DNA from: Streptomyces lushanensis
GTDB lineage: Bacteria; Actinomycetota; Actinomycetes; Streptomycetales; Streptomycetaceae
Direction of reading: 5' to 3'
Assembly (NCBI RefSeq): GCF_001700515.1
Contig: NZ_MAUD01000126.1
Location: 1 to 42,585 of the forward strand
Length of the DNA stretch: 42,585 nt
Part shown: one piece after another, positions 7,712 to 15,625 of the stretch
How the letters are laid out: each line of letters starts with the position of its first letter
Numbering within the stretch: position 1 is the first letter of the stretch
Notes under the pieces: generated by a model
What the model was told of the DNA's origin: nothing
The model's input: the letters and a program-made list of their open reading frames with translations, nothing else
Database searches by the model: none
Position numbers and translations under genes: made by a program

Positions 7712-9067
7712 TCAGACCGCCGCCGTCTTCTTCTCCGCCACCGCCCCGGTTTCGGGCGCCGGCGCCGGAACCTCTCCGTGCCCGTCGTCCAGCAGCGTCT
7801 TCTCGTCGAACGGGATCCGGCCCGCCAGGACCTCGTCCACCCGCTCCTTGTCGATCTCCTTCGTCCACGTACCGACCAGGACCGTCGCCACCGCGTTCCC
7901 CGCGAAGTTCGTCAGCGCGCGGGCCTCGCTCATGAAGCGGTCGATACCGACGATCAGGCCCACGCCGTCGACCAGTTCGGGCCGGTGGGACTGGAGACCG
8001 CCCGCCAGGGTGGCCAGGCCCGCGCCGGTGACGCCCGCCGCGCCCTTGGACGCGATGATCATGAACAGCAGGAGCGAGATCTGCTCCCCGATCGAGAGCG
8101 GATCGCCCATGCCCTCGGCGATGAAGAGCGAGGCCATCGTCAGATAGATGGCCGTACCGTCCAGGTTGAACGAGTAGCCGGTCGGCACGGTGATACCGAC
8201 GACGGGCTTGCTGATGCCCAGGTGCTCCATCTTCGCGATGAGCCGCGGCAGCGCCGACTCCGAGGAGGACGTCGACAGGATCAGCAGGAACTCACGGCCG
8301 AGATACTTCAGCAGCGAGAGAATGTTCACCCCCGCGATCAGCCTCAGCAGCAGGCCCAGGATGACGAAGACGAAGATCGCACAGGTGATGTAGAAGCCGA
8401 CCATGATGATCGCCAGCGACTTCAGCGCGTCGACACCCGTCTCGCCGACCACCGCCGCGATCGCGCCGAACGCGCCGACCGGAGCCGCCCACATGATCAT
8501 CGCGAGCATCCGGAAGACCAGCCGCTGGATGTGCCCGATGCCCCGCAGCACCGGTTCGCCCGCCGAGCCCATCGCCTGGAGCGCGAAGCCCGCCAGCAGC
8601 GCGACCAGCAGCGTCTGGAGGACCTTGCCCTCGGTGAAGGCCGAGACCATCGTCGTCGGGATGATGCCGAGCAGGAAGTCCGCGGTGGACTCGCTCGCGC
8701 CCTCCGCCTGGGCGGCGCCCGCGCCACGGGTGGCCTCGGTGAGGTGCAGACCGGAGCCGGGCTCCAGGATGTTGCCGACGATCAGGCCGATGGCCAGCGC
8801 GACGGTCGACATCACCATGAAGTAGCCGAGGGCGAGTCCGCCGACGGCACCGACCTTCGCGGCCTTCCTGACCGATCCGACGCCCAGCACGATCGTGCAG
8901 AAGATCACGGGCGAGATCATCATCTTGATGAGATTGACGAAGCCGGTACCGATCGGCTTCAGCTCGACGGCCACACCAGGAGCCGCGAAGCCCACCAGAA
9001 TGCCGAGTGCGACGGCGGCGATCACCGCTATGTACAGATAATGGGTGCGGTCCCGACGTGCGGCCAC
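7712..9067 (-). CDS. dctA: C4-dicarboxylate:cation symporter DctA
   Basis: 451 aa. The GTG at 9067 is preceded by AAGGAGG. The protein is a multi-spanning transporter of the DAACS (SLC1-like) family: the serine-rich STSSSESALPR motif and the GYSFNLDGTAIYLT motif of the substrate site are intact, and hydrophobic segments run throughout. Expected function is proton- or sodium-coupled import of succinate, fumarate and malate. It diverges from a CitA/DcuS-type kinase gene 137 bp away, a usual partner for control of dicarboxylate uptake. Confidence 0.93.
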   Translation of the reverse strand: MAARRDRTHYLYIAVIAAVALGILVGFAAPGVAVELKPIGTGFVNLIKMMISPVIFCTIVLGVGSVRKAAKVGAVGGLALGYFMVMSTVALAIGLIVGNILEPGSGLHLTEATRGAGAAQAEGASESTADFLLGIIPTTMVSAFTEGKVLQTLLVALLAGFALQAMGSAGEPVLRGIGHIQRLVFRMLAMIMWAAPVGAFGAIAAVVGETGVDALKSLAIIMVGFYITCAIFVFVILGLLLRLIAGVNILSLLKYLGREFLLILSTSSSESALPRLIAKMEHLGISKPVVGITVPTGYSFNLDGTAIYLTMASLFIAEGMGDPLSIGEQISLLLFMIIASKGAAGVTGAGLATLAGGLQSHRPELVDGVGLIVGIDRFMSEARALTNFAGNAVATVLVGTWTKEIDKERVDEVLAGRIPFDEKTLLDDGHGEVPAPAPETGAVAEKKTAAV

Positions 9068-9141
9068 GGGTCCTCCTTGACTCGTATCCGTGCGATTCCC
9101 CCGTCCCTGTCCGAGGGGTCCCGGCGACTATCCATCAGCCT

Positions 9142-9155
9142 GTGACCCCGGTCAC
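9142..9155. promoter_or_regulatory. CRP-like site between dctA and the sensor kinase
   Basis: GTGACCCCGGTCAC, in the context TGTGA-N6-TCAC, fits both the enteric CRP site and the GTG(N6)GNCAC motif reported for Streptomyces Crp. A 9-bp-spaced duplication of CGTTCAT follows (9161-9176) and could be the response-regulator site. Sequence match only. Confidence 0.5.
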
Positions 9156-9203
9156 GGTTACGTTCATTTCGTTCATGTGAATGCGGCAATGCAGACTTGC
9201 CCC

Positions 9204-11087
9204 ATGCATCTGCCCCGTCCGCGCAGCCTCGCCACGCAGCTCTTCGCCATGCAGGTGGTGCTGGTCGCGGCGGTCGTGGCGGGGTGCGTGCTGTTCGCGT
9301 ACGTCACAGGTCGTGCCCACACGGACGAGACCGCACGCAAGCAGGTTCTGGCCACGGCGTACGCGCTGGCCGATTCGCCCTCTGTACGGGAGGCGATCCG
9401 TACGCCCGATCCGACGGCCCTGCTCCAGCCGTACGCGGAACGGGTGCGGCACGACACCGGGATCGACTTCATCACGATCATGAACCCGAAGGGCATCCGC
9501 TGGACCCATCCGGATCCGGCACAGATCGGTATGCCCTTCCTGGGACGTACGGCTCCGGCGCTGCGCGGCGAGACGTTCACCGAGACCTACACCGGCACGC
9601 TCGGCCCCTCGATCCGGGCCGTCACACCGGTGCGGGACAACGGGCGGATCACCGGGCTGGTGAGCGTCGGCATCACCGTGGACCGGATCTCGTCCGAGGT
9701 GACGCGCCAGGTCAAGGTGCTGGCGCTGGCGGCGGGCGCGGCACTGGCGCTCGGCGGTCTCGGCACCTATGTCATCAACGCCCGGCTGCGCAGGCACACC
9801 CACGGGATGAACGCGGCCGAGCTGAGCCGGATGCACGACTACCACCAGGCCGCGCTGCACGCCGTGCGCGAGGGATTGCTGATGCTCGACGGCAGGCGCA
9901 GGATCGCCCTGATGAACGACGCCGGCCGGGAGTTGCTCGGCCTCGACGACTCCGCCGTGGGCCGCCCGGTCACCGAGCTGGGGCTGCCCGCGCCGCTCAC
10001 CGGCGCGCTGCTCGCCTCCGGGCCGCGGGTGGACGAGGTGCATATGACGGCCGACCGGATCGTGGTGGTCAACACCCAGCCGGTGGTGGGCGGAGAGCGG
10101 CGCGGTACGGTCATCACCTTGCGTGACCACACCGAACTCCAGGCGCTGTCCGGAGAGCTGGACTCGGAGCGCGGATTCACCCAGGCGCTGCGCTCACAGG
10201 CGCACGAGGCCGCGAACCGGCTGCACACCGTCGTCTCGCTGATCGAACTGGACCGGGTGGAGCAGGCGGTGGAGTTCGCCACGGCGGAGCTGGAGCTGGC
10301 CCAGGCGCTCACCGACCGGGTGGTGGGCGCGGTCGGCGAGCCGGTGCTGGCGGCGCTGCTGCTGGGGAAGGCGGCCCAGGCGAACGAACGCGGGGTGGAG
10401 CTGGTGCTCGCGGAGGACAGCCGTATCGACGACGGCGTCCTGCCCACGGCGCTCGCGCCCCGCGATCTGGTGACGATCCTGGGCAATCTGATCGACAACG
10501 CCGTGGACGCGGCACAGGGCGGCGAGGGCGCGCGGGTGACGGTGACGGCGCTGGTCACCGGCGGTGGCAGTGCCGCCGGCGGGAACGGCGCCGAGGGCGG
10601 GAGCGGCGCCGACGGCGGTGAACTGCTGCTCGGCGTACGGGACACGGGCGAGGGCGTCGATCCCGGGGACATGGAGGAGGTGTTCCGGCGCGGCTGGTCG
10701 ACACGTGGTCCTGGGCGCGGACTCGGTCTGGCGCTGGTACGGCAGGCCGTGCACCGCGCGCGGGGAACGGTGGAGCTGGCCCGGGGCGCGGAGGGCGGCG
10801 CGGAGTTCACCGTACGGCTGCCGCTGGGGAAGCGGCCGAGCGCGTCGGCCGGTACGGGCGCGGTGGTGCCGCCACCGAACGGCGCGGGCGCGGATGCGGC
10901 GGCCTCGTCGGCCGGTACGGGCGCGGGAGCCGTACCGTCGTCCGCCGGTGCGGACACGGCGCGGTCGCCGCAGGCCGGAGCCGCGCCGCCCGCCGGCATG
11001 ACGGCCGTCCCGGCTCCTCGTACGGACGCGGTCCCGGCTCCCCGTGGGGACTCCCCGCCATCCGCCGGCACGGAGGCGGTCCGGTGA
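9204..11087 (+). CDS. CitA/DcuS-type sensor histidine kinase
   Basis: 627 aa from ATG 9204 (ATG 9189, five codons earlier, is an alternative). Domains in order: membrane segment about 12-34; an extracytoplasmic PASTA-less CitA-like PAS sensor (about 40-165, with GIDFITIMNPKGIRWTHPDP); a second membrane segment about 171-190; a cytoplasmic PAS (215-310); a SpoOB-type dimerisation helix with phospho-acceptor His334 (SQAHEAANRLH); and an ATPase domain with the N box (LGNLIDNAVDAA, 426-437), DTGEGV and GRGLGLALV. A Gly/Ala-rich insertion sits in the ATPase (about 453-472), and about 85 residues of Ala/Pro/Gly-rich tail follow it. Expected to sense extracellular di- or tricarboxylates. Its stop overlaps the response regulator start. 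Confidence 0.93.
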   Translation: MHLPRPRSLATQLFAMQVVLVAAVVAGCVLFAYVTGRAHTDETARKQVLATAYALADSPSVREAIRTPDPTALLQPYAERVRHDTGIDFITIMNPKGIRWTHPDPAQIGMPFLGRTAPALRGETFTETYTGTLGPSIRAVTPVRDNGRITGLVSVGITVDRISSEVTRQVKVLALAAGAALALGGLGTYVINARLRRHTHGMNAAELSRMHDYHQAALHAVREGLLMLDGRRRIALMNDAGRELLGLDDSAVGRPVTELGLPAPLTGALLASGPRVDEVHMTADRIVVVNTQPVVGGERRGTVITLRDHTELQALSGELDSERGFTQALRSQAHEAANRLHTVVSLIELDRVEQAVEFATAELELAQALTDRVVGAVGEPVLAALLLGKAAQANERGVELVLAEDSRIDDGVLPTALAPRDLVTILGNLIDNAVDAAQGGEGARVTVTALVTGGGSAAGGNGAEGGSGADGGELLLGVRDTGEGVDPGDMEEVFRRGWSTRGPGRGLGLALVRQAVHRARGTVELARGAEGGAEFTVRLPLGKRPSASAGTGAVVPPPNGAGADAAASSAGTGAGAVPSSAGADTARSPQAGAAPPAGMTAVPAPRTDAVPAPRGDSPPSAGTEAVR

Positions 11088-11794
11088 GCCCCGGGGCGGC
11101 TGGTCCCGCGGCGCGCGGGCCGATCCGGGTGCTGGTGGTCGAGGACGATCCGGTCGCCGCGGACGCGCATCAGCTCTATGTCGCCCGCGTGAGCGGCTTC
11201 ACGGTCGCCGGCCTCGCCCACTCGCGCGCCGAGGCCGCCCGGCTGCTGGAGCGCACGGACATCGATCTGATCCTGCTCGACCTCTACCTGCCCGACGGCC
11301 ACGGCCTCCAGCTCCTGCGCGCGCTGCGGGCCGCCGGACACCACGCGGATGTCATCGCCGTGACGTCGGCGCGCGATCTCGCGGTGGTACGGGAGGGCGT
11401 CTCGCTCGGTGTCGTCCAGTACGTCCTGAAGCCGTTCACCTTCGCCACCCTGCGTGACCGCCTCACCCGTTACGCGGAGTTCCGGGCGGCGGCCGGAGAG
11501 GCCAGCGGCCAGGAGGAGGTGGACCGGGCACTCGGCGCGCTGCGGGCGCCGCAGCCGTCCTCGCTGCCCAAAGGGCTGAGCTCGCCGACGCTGGAGTCGG
11601 TGACCCGTACGCTCCGCGAGTCGCCCACCGGGCTGACCGCCGCCGAGGCGGGCGTCAGGGTCGGGATCTCACGGATCACCGCGCGCCGCTATCTCGAACA
11701 TCTCGTCACCAACGGGCGCGCGGTGCGCAGTCCGCAGTACGGGCAGGTCGGGCGCCCGGAGTTGCAGTACCGCTGGCTCCCCGCGTCCCACTGA
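11084..11794 (+). CDS. CitB/DcuR-type response regulator
   Basis: 236 aa. The GTG start overlaps the kinase stop by four bases (GTGA), indicating translational coupling. The receiver domain (about 15-130) has acidic residues Glu20-Asp21-Asp22, phospho-acceptor Asp66 (LLDLYLPDG), and Lys116 (VLKPFTF). The C-terminal part has the CitB-type helix-turn-helix: GLTAAEAGVRVGISRITARR, then YLEHLVTNGRAVRSPQYGQ. The nearest candidate target is the dctA promoter, by analogy with DcuSR/DctSR systems. Confidence 0.93.
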   Translation: MSPGAAGPAARGPIRVLVVEDDPVAADAHQLYVARVSGFTVAGLAHSRAEAARLLERTDIDLILLDLYLPDGHGLQLLRALRAAGHHADVIAVTSARDLAVVREGVSLGVVQYVLKPFTFATLRDRLTRYAEFRAAAGEASGQEEVDRALGALRAPQPSSLPKGLSSPTLESVTRTLRESPTGLTAAEAGVRVGISRITARRYLEHLVTNGRAVRSPQYGQVGRPELQYRWLPASH

Positions 11795-11813
11795 GCCCGG
11801 AGACGCCCCGGGC
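11795..11813. terminator. Weak hairpin after the response regulator
   Basis: GCCCGG, 7-nt loop, CCGGGC begins directly after the stop codon, in the gap between convergent response-regulator and pfkA genes. A short tandem duplication (GACGCGACG twice) follows in the same gap. Confidence 0.45.
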
Positions 11814-11858
11814 CGCCCTCAGCGGACGCCGCAGACGCGACGGACGCGACGGAGAAGA

Positions 11859-12884
11859 CTAGAAGACGCTCTCCGCCTCGAACATCCGGTTCTCCGGGAC
11901 CGTCTTGAGCTGCGTCACGGCCTCCGCCAGCGGCACCATCTCCACCGCCGTCCCCTTCAGCGCCGTCATGCCTCCGAACTCGCCGCGGTGCACGGCCTCC
12001 ACCGCGTGCCAGCCGAACCGGGTCGCGAGCACCCTGTCGTACGCCGTCGGTGTGCCGCCGCGCTGGACATGGCCCAGGATCACCGGCCTGGCCTCCTTGC
12101 CCATCCGGCGCTCCAGCTCCGCCGCGAGCCGGTTGCCGATGCCCTGGAAACGCTCATGGCCGAACTGGTCGATCTCGCCCTTGCCGTACTCCATCGAGCC
12201 CTCGGCCGGGTGCGCGCCCTCGGCGACACAGATCACCGCGAACTTCTTCCCGCGCGAGAACCTCGCCTCGACCATCTTCACCAGGCTGTCGACCTCGAAG
12301 GGCCGCTCGGGCAGGCAGATGCCGTGCGCGCCGCCCGCCATCCCGGACTCCAGCGCGATCCAGCCCGCGTGCCGTCCCATGACCTCCACGACCATCACCC
12401 GCTGATGGGACTCGGCGGTGGTCTTGAGCCGGTCGATCGCCTCGGTGGCGACGGTGACGGCGGTGTCGAAACCGAAGGTGCGGTCGGTGGAGTAGATGTC
12501 GTTGTCGATGGTCTTGGGGACACCGACGACGGGCATCCCGGCGTCCGAGAGCAGCCGGGCCGCCGTCAGTGTGCCCTCGCCGCCGATGGGAATGAGCGCG
12601 TCGATGCCGTAGCGCTGGGCCAACTCGGCGCAGTTCTCGGCGGCTTCGCGCAGCCGGCCGCGCTCCAGCCTGGCCGAGCCCAGGATCGTGCCGCCGCGGG
12701 CCAGGATGCCGCTGACCGCGTTGAGGTCGAGCGGGCGGAAGTGGCCGTCGAGCAGTCCCTTGAAGCCGTCCTCGAATCCGATGACCTCGTCGCCGTATCC
12801 GGTCAGGGCCCGGTGCACGACCGAACGGATCACTGCGTTCAGGCCGGGACAGTCGCCGCCTGCGGTGAGAACTCCGATACGCAT
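11859..12884 (-). CDS. pfkA: ATP-dependent 6-phosphofructokinase
   Basis: 341 aa from ATG 12884; the frame is open further upstream but the family start MRIGVLTAGGDCPGLNAVIR fixes the start. It phosphorylates fructose 6-phosphate to the 1,6-bisphosphate. The nucleotide-site motif is GGEGT with Gly104, which indicates ATP rather than pyrophosphate use, combined with Lys124 (PKTIDND): the Gly104/Lys124 combination of the group III actinobacterial enzymes. Catalytic Asp127 is present. It is divergent from pta. From memory of the S. coelicolor gene order this is the pfkA2 locus. Confidence 0.95.
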   Translation of the reverse strand: MRIGVLTAGGDCPGLNAVIRSVVHRALTGYGDEVIGFEDGFKGLLDGHFRPLDLNAVSGILARGGTILGSARLERGRLREAAENCAELAQRYGIDALIPIGGEGTLTAARLLSDAGMPVVGVPKTIDNDIYSTDRTFGFDTAVTVATEAIDRLKTTAESHQRVMVVEVMGRHAGWIALESGMAGGAHGICLPERPFEVDSLVKMVEARFSRGKKFAVICVAEGAHPAEGSMEYGKGEIDQFGHERFQGIGNRLAAELERRMGKEARPVILGHVQRGGTPTAYDRVLATRFGWHAVEAVHRGEFGGMTALKGTAVEMVPLAEAVTQLKTVPENRMFEAESVF

Positions 12885-12922
12885 CGTGCTGTGTCTCCTG
12901 CTCGCTAGTGCCGTACTTCTCC

Positions 12923-12954
12923 GGAGGACAGGGCTACCGGATCCACTGTCCTCC
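12923..12954. promoter_or_regulatory. Inverted repeat in the pfkA leader
   Basis: GGAGGACAG and CTGTCCTCC are perfect 9-bp complements separated by 14 bases, 39-70 bases upstream of the pfkA ATG. In RNA it would be a stem-loop; in DNA an operator with half-sites two turns apart. Confidence 0.55.
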
Positions 12955-12989
12955 ACGGGTGAGCCTGTTCCGATTCGATCCTCCCACGG

Positions 12990-13003
12990 GTGACCGGCGT
13001 CAC
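12990..13003. promoter_or_regulatory. CRP-like site between pfkA and pta
   Basis: GTGACCGGCGTCAC fits GTG(N6)GNCAC. Its GTGA overlaps the second CCACGGGTGA direct repeat. Sequence match only. Confidence 0.45.
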
Positions 13004-13309
13004 GCGCCGGGTGGTACCGCTGTCGGCGGTGCGGTCGACCGCGCCGGCGAACGGTTCGTACACCACGCCGTGCACGCCCGTACACCTCCCTGTACGCCCC
13101 GTCGCGCGCCCCCCTGCGCGCCTGCCCGTACACCTGCCGGTATGCCTCTGAACGCCCCGGCTGCCTAACCATCCCCGGAGGTATTGTCAAGAAGGCGTCG
13201 CCACCCCCACGGGAACACCGGCGGGAACGAGCTGTTCATCACACGAGCAGGGCCAGGCACCAGCAGGCACGGCACACACCGGCAGGGACGAGCAGGAACG
13301 GGAGAGCGC

Positions 13310-15475
13310 GTGACACGCAGCGTGTACGTGACCGGGATCGACCGAGGGGACGGCCGTCAGGTCGTGGAGCTGGGCGTCATGGAGCTGCTGACCCGCCAGG
13401 TGGACCGGGTGGGAGTCTTCCGGCCACTGGTCCACGACGGTCCCGACCGGCTCTTCGAGCTGCTGCGGGCCCGGTACCGGCTGTCCCAGGATCCGGCGAC
13501 CGTCTACGGGCTCGACTACCACGAGGCGTCCGCGCTCCAGGCCGAGCGGGGCACCGACGAGCTGGTCTCGCGGCTGGTCGACCGCTTCCACCGGGTGGCG
13601 CGGGAGTACGAGGTCGTCCTCGTCCTGGGCACGGACTTCTCGGCCACGCAGCTCCCCGACGAGCTGTCGCTCAACGCCCGGCTCGCCAACGAGTTCGGCG
13701 CGTCCGTGATCCCGGTGGTGGGCGGCAAGGGCCAGAACGCCGAGTCCGTACGGGCCGAGGCGCGCAACGCCCACCGCGCCTACGAGGTCCTCGGCTGCGA
13801 TGTGCTGGCCATGGTCGTCAACCGGGTCGCCGCCGAGGACCGGGCGGAGATCGCGGAGGGGTCGGCCGCGCGGCTGCCGGTGCCCTGTTACGTACTGCCG
13901 GACGAACCGGCGCTCGCCGCGCCGACCGTCGCCCAGATCACCCAGGCCCTGGGCGGCACGGTGCTGCTCGGTGACGACGCGGGGCTGGCCAGGGACGCGC
14001 TGGACTTCGTCTTCGGCGGGGCGATGCTGCCGAACTTCCTGCGCGCGCTGACCCCTGGCTGCATGGTGGTCACGCCCGGTGACCGCGCCGATCTGGTGGT
14101 GGGCGCGCTCGCCGCGCACTCGGCCGGTACGCCCCCGATAGCGGGAGTGCTGCTCACCCTCGACGAACGGCCGGACGACTCCGTACTGACTCTGGCCGCA
14201 CGGCTCGCGCCCGGCACCCCGGTGATCTCGGTGCCGGGCCGTTCCTTTCCCACGGCGGCCGAACTCTTCGGCCTGGAAGGGAAGTTGAACGCCGACACAC
14301 CACGCAAGGCGGAGACCGCGCTCGGCCTGTTCGAGCGCCATGTGGACACCTCGGCTCTGCTGGGCCGGCTCTCGGTGGCCCGCAGCGGCCGGGTGACACC
14401 GATGATGTTCGAGCACGAGCTGCTGGAGCAGGCCCGTGCCCACCGCAGCCGGGTGGTCCTGCCGGAGGGCGCGGAGGACCGTGTCCTGCGCGCCGCCGAC
14501 GTACTGCTGCGCCGCGACGTGTGCGAGCTGACGCTCCTCGGTGACACCGGTCTGATCCGGAAGAAGGCGGCCGACCTCGGTATCGATCTCGGCGCCACCC
14601 GGCTCATCGATCCGAACGGCTCGGAGCTGCGGCAGCGCTTCGCCGAGCGGTACGCGGAGCTGCGCGCCCACAAGGGTGTGACGGTGGAGCTGGCCCACGA
14701 CGTCGTGGCGGACCCGAACTACTTCGGCACGCTGATGGTGGGGGAAGGGCTGGCCGACGGCATGGTGTCGGGGGCGGTGCACTCCACGGCGGCGACGATC
14801 CGGCCGGCCTTCGAGATCATCAAGACCCGCCGGGCTCAGGACGGCCAAGGAGCTCAGGGTGCTCAGGGAGCTCGCGGGGATGCGTCGATCGTCTCGTCGG
14901 TCTTCTTCATGTGCCTCGCCGACAAGGTGCTGGTGTACGGCGACTGCGCCGTCAATCCGGACCCGGACGCGGAGCAGCTCGCCGACATCGCGATCCAGTC
15001 GGCGGCCACGGCCGCCCGGTTCGGTGTCGAGCCGCGTATCGCGATGCTCTCGTACTCCACCGGCACCTCGGGCTCAGGAGCGGATGTCGACAAGGTGCGC
15101 GAGGCGACGAAGCTGGTGCGCGCGGCCCGTCCGGATCTGCTGATCGAGGGGCCGATCCAGTACGACGCGGCGGTCGAGCCGTCCGTCGCGGCGACCAAGC
15201 TGCCGGAGTCGGAGGTGGCGGGCCGGGCGACGGTGCTGATCTTCCCCGATCTCAACACGGGCAACAACACGTACAAGGCGGTGCAGCGCTCGGCGGGCGC
15301 GGTGGCCGTGGGCCCGGTGCTCCAGGGGCTGCGCAAGCCGGTCAACGACCTCTCGCGCGGCGCGCTGGTGCAGGACATCGTCAACACGGTGGCGATCACG
15401 GCGATCCAGGCGCAGAGCGCGAACGGCGCACAGGACACACCGGCCTCACGGGGCGAGCGGGGCGAGCCCGCGTGA
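13310..15475 (+). CDS. pta: Phosphate acetyltransferase (long form)
   Basis: 721 aa from GTG 13310, with GGGAG upstream; the start gives TRSVYVTGIDRGDGRQVVELG, the expected beginning of the N-terminal P-loop-like regulatory domain. A central DRTGG-type region (about 215-330) precedes the C-terminal PTA_PTB catalytic domain (about 370-710: VVLPEGAEDRVLRAADVL, ...FPDLNTGNNTYKAVQRS). It interconverts acetyl-CoA and acetyl phosphate. Oddity: between EIIKTRR and ASIVSSVFFM lies an insertion, QDGQGAQGAQGARG, coded by short tandem repeats near 14836-14880, where most Pta proteins have a few residues. ackA follows in the same direction. Confidence 0.95.
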   Translation: MTRSVYVTGIDRGDGRQVVELGVMELLTRQVDRVGVFRPLVHDGPDRLFELLRARYRLSQDPATVYGLDYHEASALQAERGTDELVSRLVDRFHRVAREYEVVLVLGTDFSATQLPDELSLNARLANEFGASVIPVVGGKGQNAESVRAEARNAHRAYEVLGCDVLAMVVNRVAAEDRAEIAEGSAARLPVPCYVLPDEPALAAPTVAQITQALGGTVLLGDDAGLARDALDFVFGGAMLPNFLRALTPGCMVVTPGDRADLVVGALAAHSAGTPPIAGVLLTLDERPDDSVLTLAARLAPGTPVISVPGRSFPTAAELFGLEGKLNADTPRKAETALGLFERHVDTSALLGRLSVARSGRVTPMMFEHELLEQARAHRSRVVLPEGAEDRVLRAADVLLRRDVCELTLLGDTGLIRKKAADLGIDLGATRLIDPNGSELRQRFAERYAELRAHKGVTVELAHDVVADPNYFGTLMVGEGLADGMVSGAVHSTAATIRPAFEIIKTRRAQDGQGAQGAQGARGDASIVSSVFFMCLADKVLVYGDCAVNPDPDAEQLADIAIQSAATAARFGVEPRIAMLSYSTGTSGSGADVDKVREATKLVRAARPDLLIEGPIQYDAAVEPSVAATKLPESEVAGRATVLIFPDLNTGNNTYKAVQRSAGAVAVGPVLQGLRKPVNDLSRGALVQDIVNTVAITAIQAQSANGAQDTPASRGERGEPA

Positions 15476-15540
15476 GCGGGTACGCCTCTCCCGTGCCCGC
15501 TCCTCGGTCCACTGCCCCCATCCCGCGATCCTCCTGTTCC

Positions 15541-15610
15541 GCGATCCCCCGATCCCCCCATCCCCCCTGTTCCCCTGCCTTCCCAGCCCCTTCCCCTCTT
15601 CCCTCCTACC
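15541..15610. other. Pyrimidine tract between pta and ackA
   Basis: About 70 bases contain seven runs of three to six C separated by short A/T/G-poor spacers. The opposite (template) strand therefore has successive G runs able to form a G-quadruplex. The mRNA here would be C-rich and unstructured just before the ackA start. Confidence 0.6.
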
Positions 15611-15625
15611 GAAGGCCGACAGCCC

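Larger units (their letters stand above)
12885..13309. other. 425-bp divergent control region between pfkA and pta
   Basis: No gene is seen. It holds the pfkA leader with a long inverted repeat, two CCACGGGTGA direct repeats 31 bp apart (12953-12962 and 12984-12993), a CRP-like site, and nearer pta a run of imperfect repeats built on CCCGTACACCT and CTGTACGCC (about 13070-13145). Confidence 0.6.

Noticed and set aside
13070..13145. CRISPR-like repeats before pta
   Set aside because: The repeats are short, imperfect and irregularly spaced, and no cas gene is present.
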